This document shows positions 16,126 through 25,383 of a stretch of DNA of 64,000 bases, piece after piece. The translations under genes and the position numbers were made by a program. The DNA lies in the NCBI GenBank assembly GCA_905206805.1, contig CAJLIR010000006.1, positions 1-64,000 on the forward strand, in the 5' to 3' direction. Below the pieces are notes generated by a model. That model was given only the letters and a program-made list of their open reading frames with translations, made no database searches and had not been told where the DNA came from. Within the stretch, counting starts at the first letter, position 1. Each line of letters begins with the position of its first letter. Source of the stretch: an uncultured Caryophanales bacterium (GTDB lineage: Bacteria > Bacillota_I > Bacilli_A > RF39 > UBA660).

Positions 16126-18172
16126 GTATGCGAAAATAATAGCTTTAGCTGGTAATCCAAATGTTGGAAAAAGTACTATATTTAATGCTTTAACTGGTTT
16201 AAAACAACATACTGGTAATTGGCCTGGAAAAACTGTAAGTAATGCAGTAGGAGAATATAAATATAATGATTCTTTATATAAAATTTATGATTTACCAGGT
16301 ACTTATTCATTAGTATCACATTCTGAAGAAGAAGAAATAGCTAGAGATTTTATTTGTTTTGGTAATTCTTCTATAACTGTTATTGTTTGTGATGCGGTTT
16401 GTTTAGAAAGAAATTTGAATTTAGCTCTTCAAACTATAGAAATTAATGATAATGTAATTATTTGTGTAAATTTACTAGATGAAGCAAAAAGAAAAAATAT
16501 TAATGTTGATTTAGATAAATTAAGTTCTATTTTAGGAGTACCTGTAATAGGAACTAGTGCTCGTAATAATAAAGGTTTAGACGATTTAATGTATGCGATA
16601 GAAAATTATGAGAATAAAAAGCATTATCGCATAAAGTATGAAAAATGTATTGAAGATGCGATTGATATTATTTATCCTTATATTCATATTAATAATAGGA
16701 TAAACAAAAGATGGCTTGCTCTTAAATTAATTGATGATGATAAGAACTTTTTAAAATCATTAAAGAAAAATTTAGATTTTAATTTAGATAATGAATTGGA
16801 AGATAGAATTTTATATGCAAGGTGTTTTTTATCCGATAATGGTATAGAAATAACGGAGTTAAAAAATCATATCGTTGGAAATATTGTTTCAATCGCGCAA
16901 GAAATAAGTAGTAAGGTTGTAACTTATAATGATAAAAATTATAACGAAAAAGAAATGAAAATTGATAAGTGGGTTACTAATAAATGGACTGGAATACCAC
17001 TTATGATTTTGTTATTGATGATTGTTTTTTGGATTACAATAGTTGGGGCAAATTATCCATCAGGATTACTTTATGATTTTTTGTTTTGGATAGAGGGATA
17101 TTTGTACAAATTTTTTGATCTTTTAATGGCACCAAGTTGGTTAAGCGGAATTTTAGTAGGTGGAGTGTATCGTGTTTTAGCTTGGGTAGTATCTGTTATG
17201 TTGCCACCAATGGCTATATTTTTTCCATTATTTACAATTTTAGAAGATTTAGGCTATTTACCTAGAATTGCCTTTAATTTAGATAGATGTTTTAAAAAAT
17301 GTGCAGCTTGTGGGAAACAAGCGTTAACAATGGTAATGGGATTTGGTTGTAATGCAGTAGGGGTAACAGGAGCTAGAATTATTGATTCAAAAAGAGAGCG
17401 ATTACTAGCAATTATAACTAATTGTTTTGTACCTTGTAATGGAAGATTTCCGGCAATTATCTCAATTATAACAATGTTTTTTATAGGTTTTTCAGGAGGA
17501 TTTTTATCTTCAGTATTTAGTGTTTTAATTTTAACACTAGTAATTTTAAGTGGAATATTTATGACATTTTTAGTTTCTAAAATATTATCTAAAACCTTAC
17601 TAAAAGGTATTCCATCTTCATTTACTTTAGAATTACCACCTTATAGAAAACCACAATTTTTTAAAGTAATTGTTAGATCTATTTTTGATAGAACATTACT
17701 TGTTTTGGGAAGAGCTATTTCTATTGCAGCACCAGCAGGTTTAATTATTTGGATTCTAGCTAATGTGAATATAAATGATATTAGTATTTTGAAATATTGT
17801 ACTGACTTTTTAAATCCTTTTGCGCAATTGATAGGTTTAGATGGTGTAATTTTAATGGCTTTTATTTTAGGATTTCCGGCAAATGAAATAGTAGTACCAA
17901 TTGTGATAATGGGTTATATGGCAACAGGTAATTTAACAGATTTTGATTCTTTAGTTCAATTAAAAACATTATTAGTTGATAATGGTTGGACAATTCAAAC
18001 TGCGATTTGTTTTATTACTTTTTCACTTTTTCATTTTCCATGTTCTACAACTTGTTTAACTATAAAAAAAGAAACTGGCAGTTTTAAGTGGACTTTAGTT
18101 TCTATATTGATTCCTACTATAATTGGTTTTATTTTATGTTTTACAATAAATTTTATTTTTAATCTTTTCTAA
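16118..18172 (+). CDS. feoB: Ferrous iron transporter FeoB
   Basis: 684 residues. The N-terminal GTPase domain has G1 GNPNVGKS near residue 12, DLPGTYS (G3) and TGNWPGKTVS. A helical spacer follows, then a membrane domain from about residue 285 with two gate repeats: CGKQALTMVMGFGCNAVG and CFVPCNGRFPAI. FeoB imports Fe2+ across the cytoplasmic membrane. It is translationally coupled to feoA. No FeoC follows. No clear Fur box was found upstream. Confidence 0.97.
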   Translation: MNEYAKIIALAGNPNVGKSTIFNALTGLKQHTGNWPGKTVSNAVGEYKYNDSLYKIYDLPGTYSLVSHSEEEEIARDFICFGNSSITVIVCDAVCLERNLNLALQTIEINDNVIICVNLLDEAKRKNINVDLDKLSSILGVPVIGTSARNNKGLDDLMYAIENYENKKHYRIKYEKCIEDAIDIIYPYIHINNRINKRWLALKLIDDDKNFLKSLKKNLDFNLDNELEDRILYARCFLSDNGIEITELKNHIVGNIVSIAQEISSKVVTYNDKNYNEKEMKIDKWVTNKWTGIPLMILLLMIVFWITIVGANYPSGLLYDFLFWIEGYLYKFFDLLMAPSWLSGILVGGVYRVLAWVVSVMLPPMAIFFPLFTILEDLGYLPRIAFNLDRCFKKCAACGKQALTMVMGFGCNAVGVTGARIIDSKRERLLAIITNCFVPCNGRFPAIISIITMFFIGFSGGFLSSVFSVLILTLVILSGIFMTFLVSKILSKTLLKGIPSSFTLELPPYRKPQFFKVIVRSIFDRTLLVLGRAISIAAPAGLIIWILANVNINDISILKYCTDFLNPFAQLIGLDGVILMAFILGFPANEIVVPIVIMGYMATGNLTDFDSLVQLKTLLVDNGWTIQTAICFITFSLFHFPCSTTCLTIKKETGSFKWTLVSILIPTIIGFILCFTINFIFNLF

Positions 18173-18196
18173 TTAAAATAATATATGTTTATATTA

Positions 18197-18235
18197 AATA
18201 AAGAACAAACTTAAAAATTTGTTCTTTATTCTTTT
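18197..18235. terminator. Bidirectional terminator between feoB and the HTH regulator
   Basis: AATAAAGAACAAA (about 18197-18209) pairs with TTTGTTCTTTATT (18218-18230), followed by a T-rich stretch. It overlaps the 3' end of the convergent gene. Confidence 0.8.
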
Positions 18236-19917
18236 ACTGTTGGATTAAAATTTTCAATTGCTTCTACTAATTTAGGATGTCTTATAATAAAATGTATAAT
18301 AGGGTTAGAACTTTTTGATAGAATAACATAATTATCTTTTAAAATAGTTATATTTATATTATTAAATATTTTATAGTCGTTAATAGTAATATTATAGTTT
18401 TTTAAATTTTTTGCGTATTTTTTTGTACTATTTAAGTGTTCTAAATATTCTTCATAATTATATTTTATTTTTTTTGTATAAAACATATTTTCTAGTTGAA
18501 GATATACATCATTAAAATCATTTTTATTTAATGAATAAATAATATCATTTATTTCATTATTTTTAAGAATTAATTTTATATTTTTTTCTTCTTCATTTTT
18601 ATATAATAATATATTATTAATATCATGTTTTGGAATATTATTTCTTTTTAAGATTTTAATAAGTAGTTCATCATTTATAGTAAATAGAGGTAATGAAGAA
18701 AATATTCTTTTTCTATTACCTTTAATATTTGTATCATTTAGTAAAAATAATTTATATTCTTCTTTTTGTTCCTCTCTATAAATATTCATAAGAGAATTTG
18801 CTTTCTTTAGTAATAATTCTGATTTTTCTTTATAATATTCAACTTCTTTATTATTAGCTGTTAAATAATATTTTCCTCTTTCGTGAGATCCGTTAATACA
18901 TTCACCCATTAAAGCAACACTACCAGATACATAATTTAAGTGGTTATATATATTTGTTTTATTATTTTTTAAATAGTAGGGTGTTATTTGACCTGTCATA
19001 TAAATTGGAATCCAACTTTCAAGTCCTAACATCATTTCATTAAAAGGTCTATCTAAATTATGGATTATATTTAAGTGTAATCCTTTTTTTAGACACATCG
19101 CAATTCCAAACATCCAATTTTTACCAAATTTAATATCACTTGCCATATCTTCCATAGGCATATCACTGCACATAAACATATTTTCCATAGATTTTGACAA
19201 AACTGTACCTTTAAGAAAATCAAGTTCTCCTTTTTTCATTTCTTCTATGCCATAGTATGATTTGGTTTTTGCTTTATAAAATGGAATATAGGGTACCTTT
19301 AATTCATCAAATTTAATTGCTTTTATATAATCATTTAGATTAAAATTATCTAAATTTTTTAAAAACTTATCTATTTGATTATCATTAATTATTTTATTAT
19401 TTAATATCCAATTTTTAATTTTTTCTTCATTTATTTCATTAATATTACAATTAAATAAAATACTTAAACTTTTTTTGGCGTCATCACTACTATATTTTTT
19501 TACTATATAACTAGTTAATTCATTTATAAATCCTTGTTTATTAGAAGGAATTCTATTACCGTTTCTAATTCTTGAAAGATATGATGCATCAAAATTTAAA
19601 AATTTAGCTAATTCACTAGCATTTATATCAAGACATATAATTAGTTTATTTAAGTTACATCTTATAATTTCAAAATCTATTTCTGTATTATTAATAGTTT
19701 TATTAAATTCAGTAAAAATGTCTTCTTTTTTATATTTTTCTTCTGAAAGTATAGATAAGGATTCACTAATTTTTTTTAAATTTTCATTATTAGGAATTCT
19801 ATTACCACTTTTGTATCTACTTATTATTGATTCAGAAAGATTAGAGTATTTAGCGATATCTTTAGAACTACATCCAATTAAATTTATATACTTATTTAAA
19901 ATATCATTAAACTTCAT
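18226..19917 (-). CDS. Large regulator-like protein with two N-terminal HTH domains
   Basis: 563 residues. Two XRE-like helix-turn-helix segments lie at about residues 17-50 (SSKDIAKYSNLSESIISRYK) and 95-130 (NASELAKFLNFDASYLSRIR). The second half is an unrecognised domain with distinctive blocks near 245-320: MENMFMCSDMPMEDMASDIK, GIAMCLKKGLHLNIIHNLDR and MLGLESWIPIYMTG. I recall similar blocks in uncharacterised Bacillota XRE proteins, but cannot name a family. No signal peptide or transmembrane helix. It may be a sensor-regulator; the target is unknown. It is divergent from the zinc-ribbon cluster that starts at 20110. Confidence 0.75.
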   Translation of the reverse strand: MKFNDILNKYINLIGCSSKDIAKYSNLSESIISRYKSGNRIPNNENLKKISESLSILSEEKYKKEDIFTEFNKTINNTEIDFEIIRCNLNKLIICLDINASELAKFLNFDASYLSRIRNGNRIPSNKQGFINELTSYIVKKYSSDDAKKSLSILFNCNINEINEEKIKNWILNNKIINDNQIDKFLKNLDNFNLNDYIKAIKFDELKVPYIPFYKAKTKSYYGIEEMKKGELDFLKGTVLSKSMENMFMCSDMPMEDMASDIKFGKNWMFGIAMCLKKGLHLNIIHNLDRPFNEMMLGLESWIPIYMTGQITPYYLKNNKTNIYNHLNYVSGSVALMGECINGSHERGKYYLTANNKEVEYYKEKSELLLKKANSLMNIYREEQKEEYKLFLLNDTNIKGNRKRIFSSLPLFTINDELLIKILKRNNIPKHDINNILLYKNEEEKNIKLILKNNEINDIIYSLNKNDFNDVYLQLENMFYTKKIKYNYEEYLEHLNSTKKYAKNLKNYNITINDYKIFNNINITILKDNYVILSKSSNPIIHFIIRHPKLVEAIENFNPTVKE

Positions 19918-20109
19918 ATTTAATCACCGTTTATAATATATCAAAAAAATCTGTTAAAAAAAATATTTTTTATAAATTAAATAAAAATTTACTAAATAGT
20001 CAATGACATTTTGACAATAATTCTTTGTAACTGTGTTTATTTATAATATACTAAATGTAACAAATTATGTAATTTTTGTTATTTTTATAATAAGTAGAGG
20101 AGTGATATT

Positions 20110-20820
20110 ATGGCATTAATTAAATGTCCAGAATGTAAAAAAGATATCAGTGATAAGGCTTTGGTTTGTCCAAAATGTGGATATGAACTTAAAAGCGAAG
20201 GTACTTTAAATCAGGTTAAGAATAGTGTTGATTCTATTAAATCAGGAATTTTTAAATTTGATTATAAATTTATTCTTATAATTGCGGTATTAATTATTGG
20301 TGCATATTTTATTTTTAATCAAAATAAACAATCTAATTCTGGTGGTACTAGTACACCATCTAGTAATTCAGGATATTCAGTTTTTAATAGTTCTTATATG
20401 GGAATATCGTTTGAATACCCAACTGGCTATAAGGTTGCGACTGATAAAGATGGATTTATCTATGTAGCTAAAAATATAGATAATGAAGGGGCTTTGATTC
20501 CTTACATAATTATTGGAAGATATGATAATTATTATGACTCGGTTGCATTTTTAACTGATTTTACAAGTCATATGAGTCAACAATATAGTGATTTAATTTT
20601 GACTATTGATTTAGTTTCTGGAGTGCGTGCAGGTAGAACAGTATATGGTCTTGCATATAATTATACAAGTGGTGGTCATCTAGTAGTTGATAATAGATAC
20701 GCAGTTACTATAAATAACAAGGTATATATGATTGGAAGCAAGGAAGAAAATGTAAATTCTGCCGAGATTAATGATGTAGTAGGACATATTCTAGATACAA
20801 TAACAGAAGGAGGTAAGTAG
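20110..20820 (+). CDS. Zinc-ribbon, single-pass membrane protein with PsbP/LpqN-like outer domain
   Basis: 236 residues. The N-terminal zinc ribbon (CPECKKD and CPKCGYE) is cytoplasmic. A transmembrane helix follows at about residues 54-74 (FILIIAVLIIGAYFIF), then a Ser/Gly/Thr linker and an extracytoplasmic domain (GISFEYPTGYKVATDKDGF onward) like small PsbP/LpqN-type domains. The function is unknown. It begins a run of four co-directional genes and is one base from the PrsW-like gene, so it is probably coupled to it. GAGGAG precedes the ATG. Confidence 0.75.
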   Translation: MALIKCPECKKDISDKALVCPKCGYELKSEGTLNQVKNSVDSIKSGIFKFDYKFILIIAVLIIGAYFIFNQNKQSNSGGTSTPSSNSGYSVFNSSYMGISFEYPTGYKVATDKDGFIYVAKNIDNEGALIPYIIIGRYDNYYDSVAFLTDFTSHMSQQYSDLILTIDLVSGVRAGRTVYGLAYNYTSGGHLVVDNRYAVTINNKVYMIGSKEENVNSAEINDVVGHILDTITEGGK

Positions 20821-20821
20821 T

Positions 20822-21967
20822 ATGGCTTTAATTAAATGTAGTGAGTGTGGAAATGAAATTTCATCGAGTGCGAAATTTTGTCCTCAATGTGGAGCTAGTG
20901 TTGAACAACATTTTTGTCCAGAATGTGGTGTAAAATTAAAAGGAAATGAGATTAATTGTCCAGAATGTGGATTTCCTCTTACTAAAAAAACAGCGTCAAA
21001 TATAATTACTGAGAATTTGGATAAAATAACAGGCGCAAAATCAGAAAATTATGTAACTTTTAAAGACTTATTTAAAGATACATTTAAAAAACATAGCGAA
21101 GAAGACTTAGATAATGTGTTTGTTTGTGGAAGCTCTAGTACGACTCCTAACGTAAAAGATGTTAATCCTAAAAAAGCAAGTGCTTGGGTATATTTTAAAA
21201 TTTTTATATTTTTTATAATAGCTTACATTCCTACTAGAATTGGCTATATTAATTATGGTAATCTTAACTTTTTACCAGCAATGATTATGTTGGGTGCATT
21301 TGCTGTACCAGTTACAGTTTTAATTTTTTTCTATGAAATAAATCTATTTAGAAACATTCCATTCTATAAAGTAATAAAGTACTTTATTCTAGGTGGTGCA
21401 CTTAGTCTAATTCTAGCAATATTATTTTTCTCATTAAACCTTAATACTGATATAAGTACATATTCTGGTGCTTTAATGGTTGGATTAATTGAGGAGGCAG
21501 CAAAAGCTGTCATAGTAGCATTTTTTCTGTTTAAAAGTAAAAAGAGTAATTATATTTTAAATGGTTTATTAATCGGTGCAGCAGTAGGAGCTGGATTTGC
21601 TGCATTTGAAACAGCTGGTTATATATTAAGATATGGTTTGACTGGTGGCGATGCCGCTATGTTACAAATTATAAAACTTCGTGGTTTCTTAGCTCCAGGT
21701 GGACATGTTGCGTGGGCCGCTATTGAAGGTGCCGCACTTATGTATGTTAAAGGATTTGAAAAATTAGATAAAAAACATTTAAATGATAAAAGATTTTTAC
21801 TTATTTGTCTTATTTCAGTTGTTGAACACGGTATTTGGGATATGCCAATAGAAGCTCCATATTATTTAGTACCAATTGGACTTACGGTAGCTGCGTGGTT
21901 AGTTATAATATATTTTATTAATTTGGGTTTAAAACAAATTGATGATGCGAAAAAATTAAAAAATTAG
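20822..21967 (+). CDS. PrsW-type intramembrane protease with N-terminal zinc ribbons
   Basis: 381 residues. Residues 1-55 carry three CxxC pairs or more (CSECGNE, CPQCGAS, CPECGVK, CPECGFP), a double zinc ribbon. From about residue 120 there are about eight membrane helices with the M82 motifs LIEEAAKA (EExxK-type), AAFETAGY, GGHVAWAAIEG and VVEHGIWD. PrsW in Bacillus subtilis starts the cleavage of the anti-sigma factor RsiW. No sigma or anti-sigma gene is adjacent. The zinc ribbons fused to the protease and to its neighbour suggest a shared signal or partner. Confidence 0.9.
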   Translation: MALIKCSECGNEISSSAKFCPQCGASVEQHFCPECGVKLKGNEINCPECGFPLTKKTASNIITENLDKITGAKSENYVTFKDLFKDTFKKHSEEDLDNVFVCGSSSTTPNVKDVNPKKASAWVYFKIFIFFIIAYIPTRIGYINYGNLNFLPAMIMLGAFAVPVTVLIFFYEINLFRNIPFYKVIKYFILGGALSLILAILFFSLNLNTDISTYSGALMVGLIEEAAKAVIVAFFLFKSKKSNYILNGLLIGAAVGAGFAAFETAGYILRYGLTGGDAAMLQIIKLRGFLAPGGHVAWAAIEGAALMYVKGFEKLDKKHLNDKRFLLICLISVVEHGIWDMPIEAPYYLVPIGLTVAAWLVIIYFINLGLKQIDDAKKLKN

Positions 21968-22005
21968 AATTTAATTATTTTTGAATAAAGAAGGAGGAAT
22001 TTATT

Positions 22006-23106
22006 TTGAAAAATAAAACAAGTGTTATAATCATAACTATTTTTTTAGTAGTAGTTATATCTTTAGTTATCTTTAATTTTACTAAGAAAAACAATAATAA
22101 TTCTATAGATATTCCTAGTAAAAGTTTGGATGTTAAAATTGTAAAAAATGAGGTCTCAAATTTAACTCTTGAAGAATATACAAATGATGCACTTACAATG
22201 AAAAAACCTAAGGGTTGGGTTGTAGAAACAGGTGGAAGTGGTATATATTATGCGATAAGAGTATATGACCCTAGTGATAGTAGAAATCAAGTATTTTTAA
22301 TGTTAAAAGTTCAACCGCTTTTAAAAAGTGATGCATCAAAATCATTTTGGCAAAATTATTATAATATGAGTGGATATAATTCCCAATATAAATTATTTGC
22401 GGATGCGATAGTTTTAGATAGTCCTAAAGTAGAAACATTTTATCAAAAATTTAATGAAATTTTCTCATTTGTAAAATCGATTGATCCAAGTTTTTCTACA
22501 ATAAATTTTCCAACAATTAATAATTTTAAAACATTAGAAGAATTTGAATCAACAGCTTCAATGAAAAGTGTTGCTTTAGATAGTAAGGTTTTAAGAGCTA
22601 CTTATAGTGATCAAGATAATAAAGAAGCAGAGGGTATGTTTTTAGCTTCTATTGTAAACTTTGGTAATAGTAATATGAATGGAGTAGATACCCTTTATTA
22701 TATGGTGTATGACATAATGGCTATTACAACAGCTAAAGATGAATTTATAGATTATAAAGATATATTATTAGAGTCAATTAATTCAATAGATTTTAATAGT
22801 TCTTATGTACAAAAAACTATAGATGATGGTAATGCTCAAACAAAACAAGCTCTAGAATTAAGTGCTAGTATGCAAAAAGCCTTTGATTCATATATGAGTG
22901 CTTGGGAAAATAGAAGTAAATCATACGATATAATGAGTCAAAAACAAAGTGATGCAACTTTAGGTTATGAAAGAGTTTATGATACTGAAACAGGAGATAT
23001 ATATAAAGCATATAATGGTTTCACCGATGACTATGATGGTGAAAGATACAAATCAATAACTGATAATATGTACACTGAAAAAACTAGTGGATATATTGAA
23101 AAATAG
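22006..23106 (+). CDS. Membrane-anchored protein of the PrsW cluster, unknown
   Basis: 366 residues. The N-terminal hydrophobic helix (VIIITIFLVVVISLVIF) is followed by an extracytoplasmic region. Two similar modules may be present: one with MKKPKGWVVETGG near residue 65 and a later one near 175-265, both of the same broad type as the outer domain of the 20110 protein. A helical Gln/Ser/Lys stretch and WENRSKSYDIMSQ occur near the C-terminus. The start codon is TTG at 22006, with GGAGG 8 bases upstream. Function unknown; possibly a substrate or partner of the PrsW-like protease. Confidence 0.7.
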   Translation: MKNKTSVIIITIFLVVVISLVIFNFTKKNNNNSIDIPSKSLDVKIVKNEVSNLTLEEYTNDALTMKKPKGWVVETGGSGIYYAIRVYDPSDSRNQVFLMLKVQPLLKSDASKSFWQNYYNMSGYNSQYKLFADAIVLDSPKVETFYQKFNEIFSFVKSIDPSFSTINFPTINNFKTLEEFESTASMKSVALDSKVLRATYSDQDNKEAEGMFLASIVNFGNSNMNGVDTLYYMVYDIMAITTAKDEFIDYKDILLESINSIDFNSSYVQKTIDDGNAQTKQALELSASMQKAFDSYMSAWENRSKSYDIMSQKQSDATLGYERVYDTETGDIYKAYNGFTDDYDGERYKSITDNMYTEKTSGYIEK

Positions 23107-23113
23107 GTGAATT

Positions 23114-24082
23114 ATGAAAAATAAAAAAATTATTTTTATAGGTTCTATTTTATTTATTATTTTATTAGTATTTGTTTTATATTTAATAAATAATAAAGAA
23201 GGCTCTTCAAAAATATATAATGAAGATAAATTTGATAGTAAAACAGATACGGAACCAGTTAATTTACTTGAAGCTGTTTTGAAAAAAAATGGAAAAAACA
23301 AAATTGAAGCAGGTTATTCTACTTTTGCAGGTGGAGAAGTTTTAACAGAAGGAACATTTTTTATAGATTATGCATTTATTGTTAATAATAAAGCTTATAT
23401 TTATGATCCTGAAAAATTAAAAACAGATGAACTTAGTTATAAAAAGGTATATGATATACCAGATAATATAAATGTAACTAATATAGGAATTCCGTTTGGA
23501 GCTGATATATATTTTTATGATGATATAGGAAATCAATACATTTTAAAGGATACTAATATAGATAATGATATAAAAAGTGGATATTTAAAATATGAAAAAG
23601 CTAATTATGAATTAAAAAATTATACTACTGAATTATATAAAATAACTGATAATATAAAAGAAAACTATGATATTAGATGTAACTTATTTTACGCAAAAGA
23701 TAATATTTTGTATAAAATAAATTATGGTTATTATAATTTTATAGAAAAAAGGGATGTTCCTGATTCGTTAGAAAAAGTATCAGGTAATTATGAAAATCAA
23801 AAGATATTGCACATTTATAATGATAGAATAGTTAAAACTGATAAAGGTTTTTATGAATTGATTGAATATTCAGATAATGGAAATGTATATACAACAACTA
23901 TGAAAATTGACCTGTTAACAAAATATTATGATGATGTTTTAACATTTACTTATGACTATGTAATTTTAAAAGATTATACATTAATACCAATAAATGATGT
24001 AATGACAAATAGAAGTCAAAAATATTTAAATGGATTTTATTTAGGTAGATTAGATGAAAAACCAGTAGAATTTGTAGAATAA
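23114..24082 (+). CDS. Membrane-anchored extracytoplasmic protein, unknown
   Basis: 322 residues. Signal anchor at residues 5-25 (IIFIGSILFIILLVFVLYLI) and a beta-rich, Tyr- and Asp-rich outer domain (for example FIDYAFIVNNKAYIYDPEKL and NKAYIYD-type repeats) that may be a small propeller-like or repeat fold. It begins 7 bases after the previous gene. Its last 760 bases are repeated almost exactly at 29088-29849 as a truncated copy, so it marks the edge of an inserted segment. Confidence 0.7.
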   Translation: MKNKKIIFIGSILFIILLVFVLYLINNKEGSSKIYNEDKFDSKTDTEPVNLLEAVLKKNGKNKIEAGYSTFAGGEVLTEGTFFIDYAFIVNNKAYIYDPEKLKTDELSYKKVYDIPDNINVTNIGIPFGADIYFYDDIGNQYILKDTNIDNDIKSGYLKYEKANYELKNYTTELYKITDNIKENYDIRCNLFYAKDNILYKINYGYYNFIEKRDVPDSLEKVSGNYENQKILHIYNDRIVKTDKGFYELIEYSDNGNVYTTTMKIDLLTKYYDDVLTFTYDYVILKDYTLIPINDVMTNRSQKYLNGFYLGRLDEKPVEFVE

Positions 24083-24106
24083 ATAAATTCTACTTTTTTA
24101 TATCTA
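23321..24106 (+). repeat. Long direct repeat, copy 1 (3' end of the gene at 23114)
   Basis: This stretch matches 29088-29875 at an offset of 5767 bases. Differences seen are C23328 versus T29095, C24090 versus T29857, and a T run one base longer in copy 2. The two copies bracket about 4.98 kb with the IS256 remnant, ABC exporter, ADP-ribosyltransferase-like pseudogene and metalloprotease. Confidence 0.92.
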
Positions 24107-24143
24107 TAATCATTTTATTTTTAGTAGAGAGAGTGTAAAAAAA

Positions 24144-25383
24144 TTTGTGTAAAGTTACCAATCCATGGTAATAAAGATATTTGAGGTTGATTAGTATCAA
24201 TCTCTTTTTGTTACTTAAATAATAACATAAATTAAATAATTTTCAAAGATCAATTTAATCGTTCAGGATATAATATATTTAATTCATTATAAATCATATC
24301 CCAATCAGGGCATCTAGTAGTCCATTTTTTCTCTACATTTTTAGTAGCTAAAAATAAGCATTTCATTAAAGAATTATCACTAGTAAATACTCCTTTTGTT
24401 TTAGTATGTTTACGATATGAACGATTTAAACTTTCTATCGCATTTGTTGTATACATTATTTTTCTTAATTCTTTTGAATAGTTAAATAATGTACAAATTG
24501 CTTCCCAGTTATCTTCCCAAACTTTTAAACTTGTTGGATAAATAGAACACCATTTGTTTTTTACTTTTTCTAAATTTTCTCTTGCTTCCTTTTCAGTATT
24601 TGATTTATATATAGTTCTTAAATCATTACAAAATTCTTTTAAATATTTATAAGAAACAAATTTAACCGAATTTTTGATTAAATGAACAATACATCTTTGT
24701 TGCATAGCTTTTGGATAAACAGCTTTAATTGCCTCGTTTATTCCATTTAATACATCAGAACATATAATTAAAATATCTTTAACACCACGATTTTTAATTC
24801 ATTTAAAGTTTCTAACCAATATTTAGCTGACTCATTTTCTTCAATCCATATTCCAAGTACCTCTTTAAAACCATCAGCATTAACACCTAACATTACATAA
24901 GTTGCTTTTTTTACTATAACATTTTCTTGTTTAACATTAAAATGTATAGCATCAATAAATACAATTGGGTATACTTCTTTTAATGGTCTTTTTTGTCATT
25001 CATCTATCTCTTCTAAAACTGCATCTGTTATATTACTAATTATCATAGCAGAGAGTTGTATATCATAAATATCTTCAATAGAATCACTTATTTCTCTTGT
25101 AGATAATCCTTTACAATAAAGATTTATAACTTTTTCTTCAATTCCAGAAATGTCTCTTTTATTTTTAGGAACAATTTGAGGCTCAAATTCAGCATTCATC
25201 ATAGTTTAAATAGTATCTTTAAACATATCTTTTATGCATAAGCAATATCATTTGCATCTTTAATATCATAATTTTTTAATAAATATTTAACAACTTCATT
25301 ATTTTTATTTTCTTTCATACAAAAATCCTTTCTTGGTTCTATATTTCTATATTACCATAGAAAGGATTTTATCTTTACACAAA
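24144..25383 (-). mobile_element. Degenerate IS256-family insertion sequence
   Basis: About 1.24 kb bounded by imperfect inverted repeats: TTTGTGTAAAG near 24144-24154 with ATGGTAATA near 24165-24173 on the left, and the inverse (TATTACCAT near 25350, CTTTACACAAA near 25373-25383) on the right. It holds one decayed IS256 transposase gene on the minus strand. No clean target duplication is visible. The right end supplies the last codons and the stop of the ABC exporter gene, so it landed in that gene's 3' end. Confidence 0.85.
24250..25318 (-). pseudogene. IS256 transposase remnant
   Basis: Read on the minus strand, the frame starts MKENKNNEVVKYLLKNYD. Damage: a frame change near 25230 and a TAA where the family has Gln (TI*TMMNAEFE). 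An internal deletion fuses the two EFE motifs, so about 45 residues are missing. A TGA at 24996 sits where the family has Trp (DE*QKRPL). A one-base loss in an A run near 24795 breaks the frame again. The remaining blocks are clear: VYPIVFIDAIHF, ICSDVLNGI, and TTNAIESLNRSYRKHTKTK with the catalytic Glu. It cannot make active enzyme. Confidence 0.93.

Noticed and set aside
24996..24998. TGA at a conserved Trp position in the IS256 transposase, suggesting genetic code 4 (TGA = Trp).
   Set aside because: The same gene also has a TAA nonsense, an internal deletion and a frameshift, so it is a decayed pseudogene. Intact host genes use TGG for Trp, and feoA, the metallopeptidase and the giant protein end in TGA at expected places.
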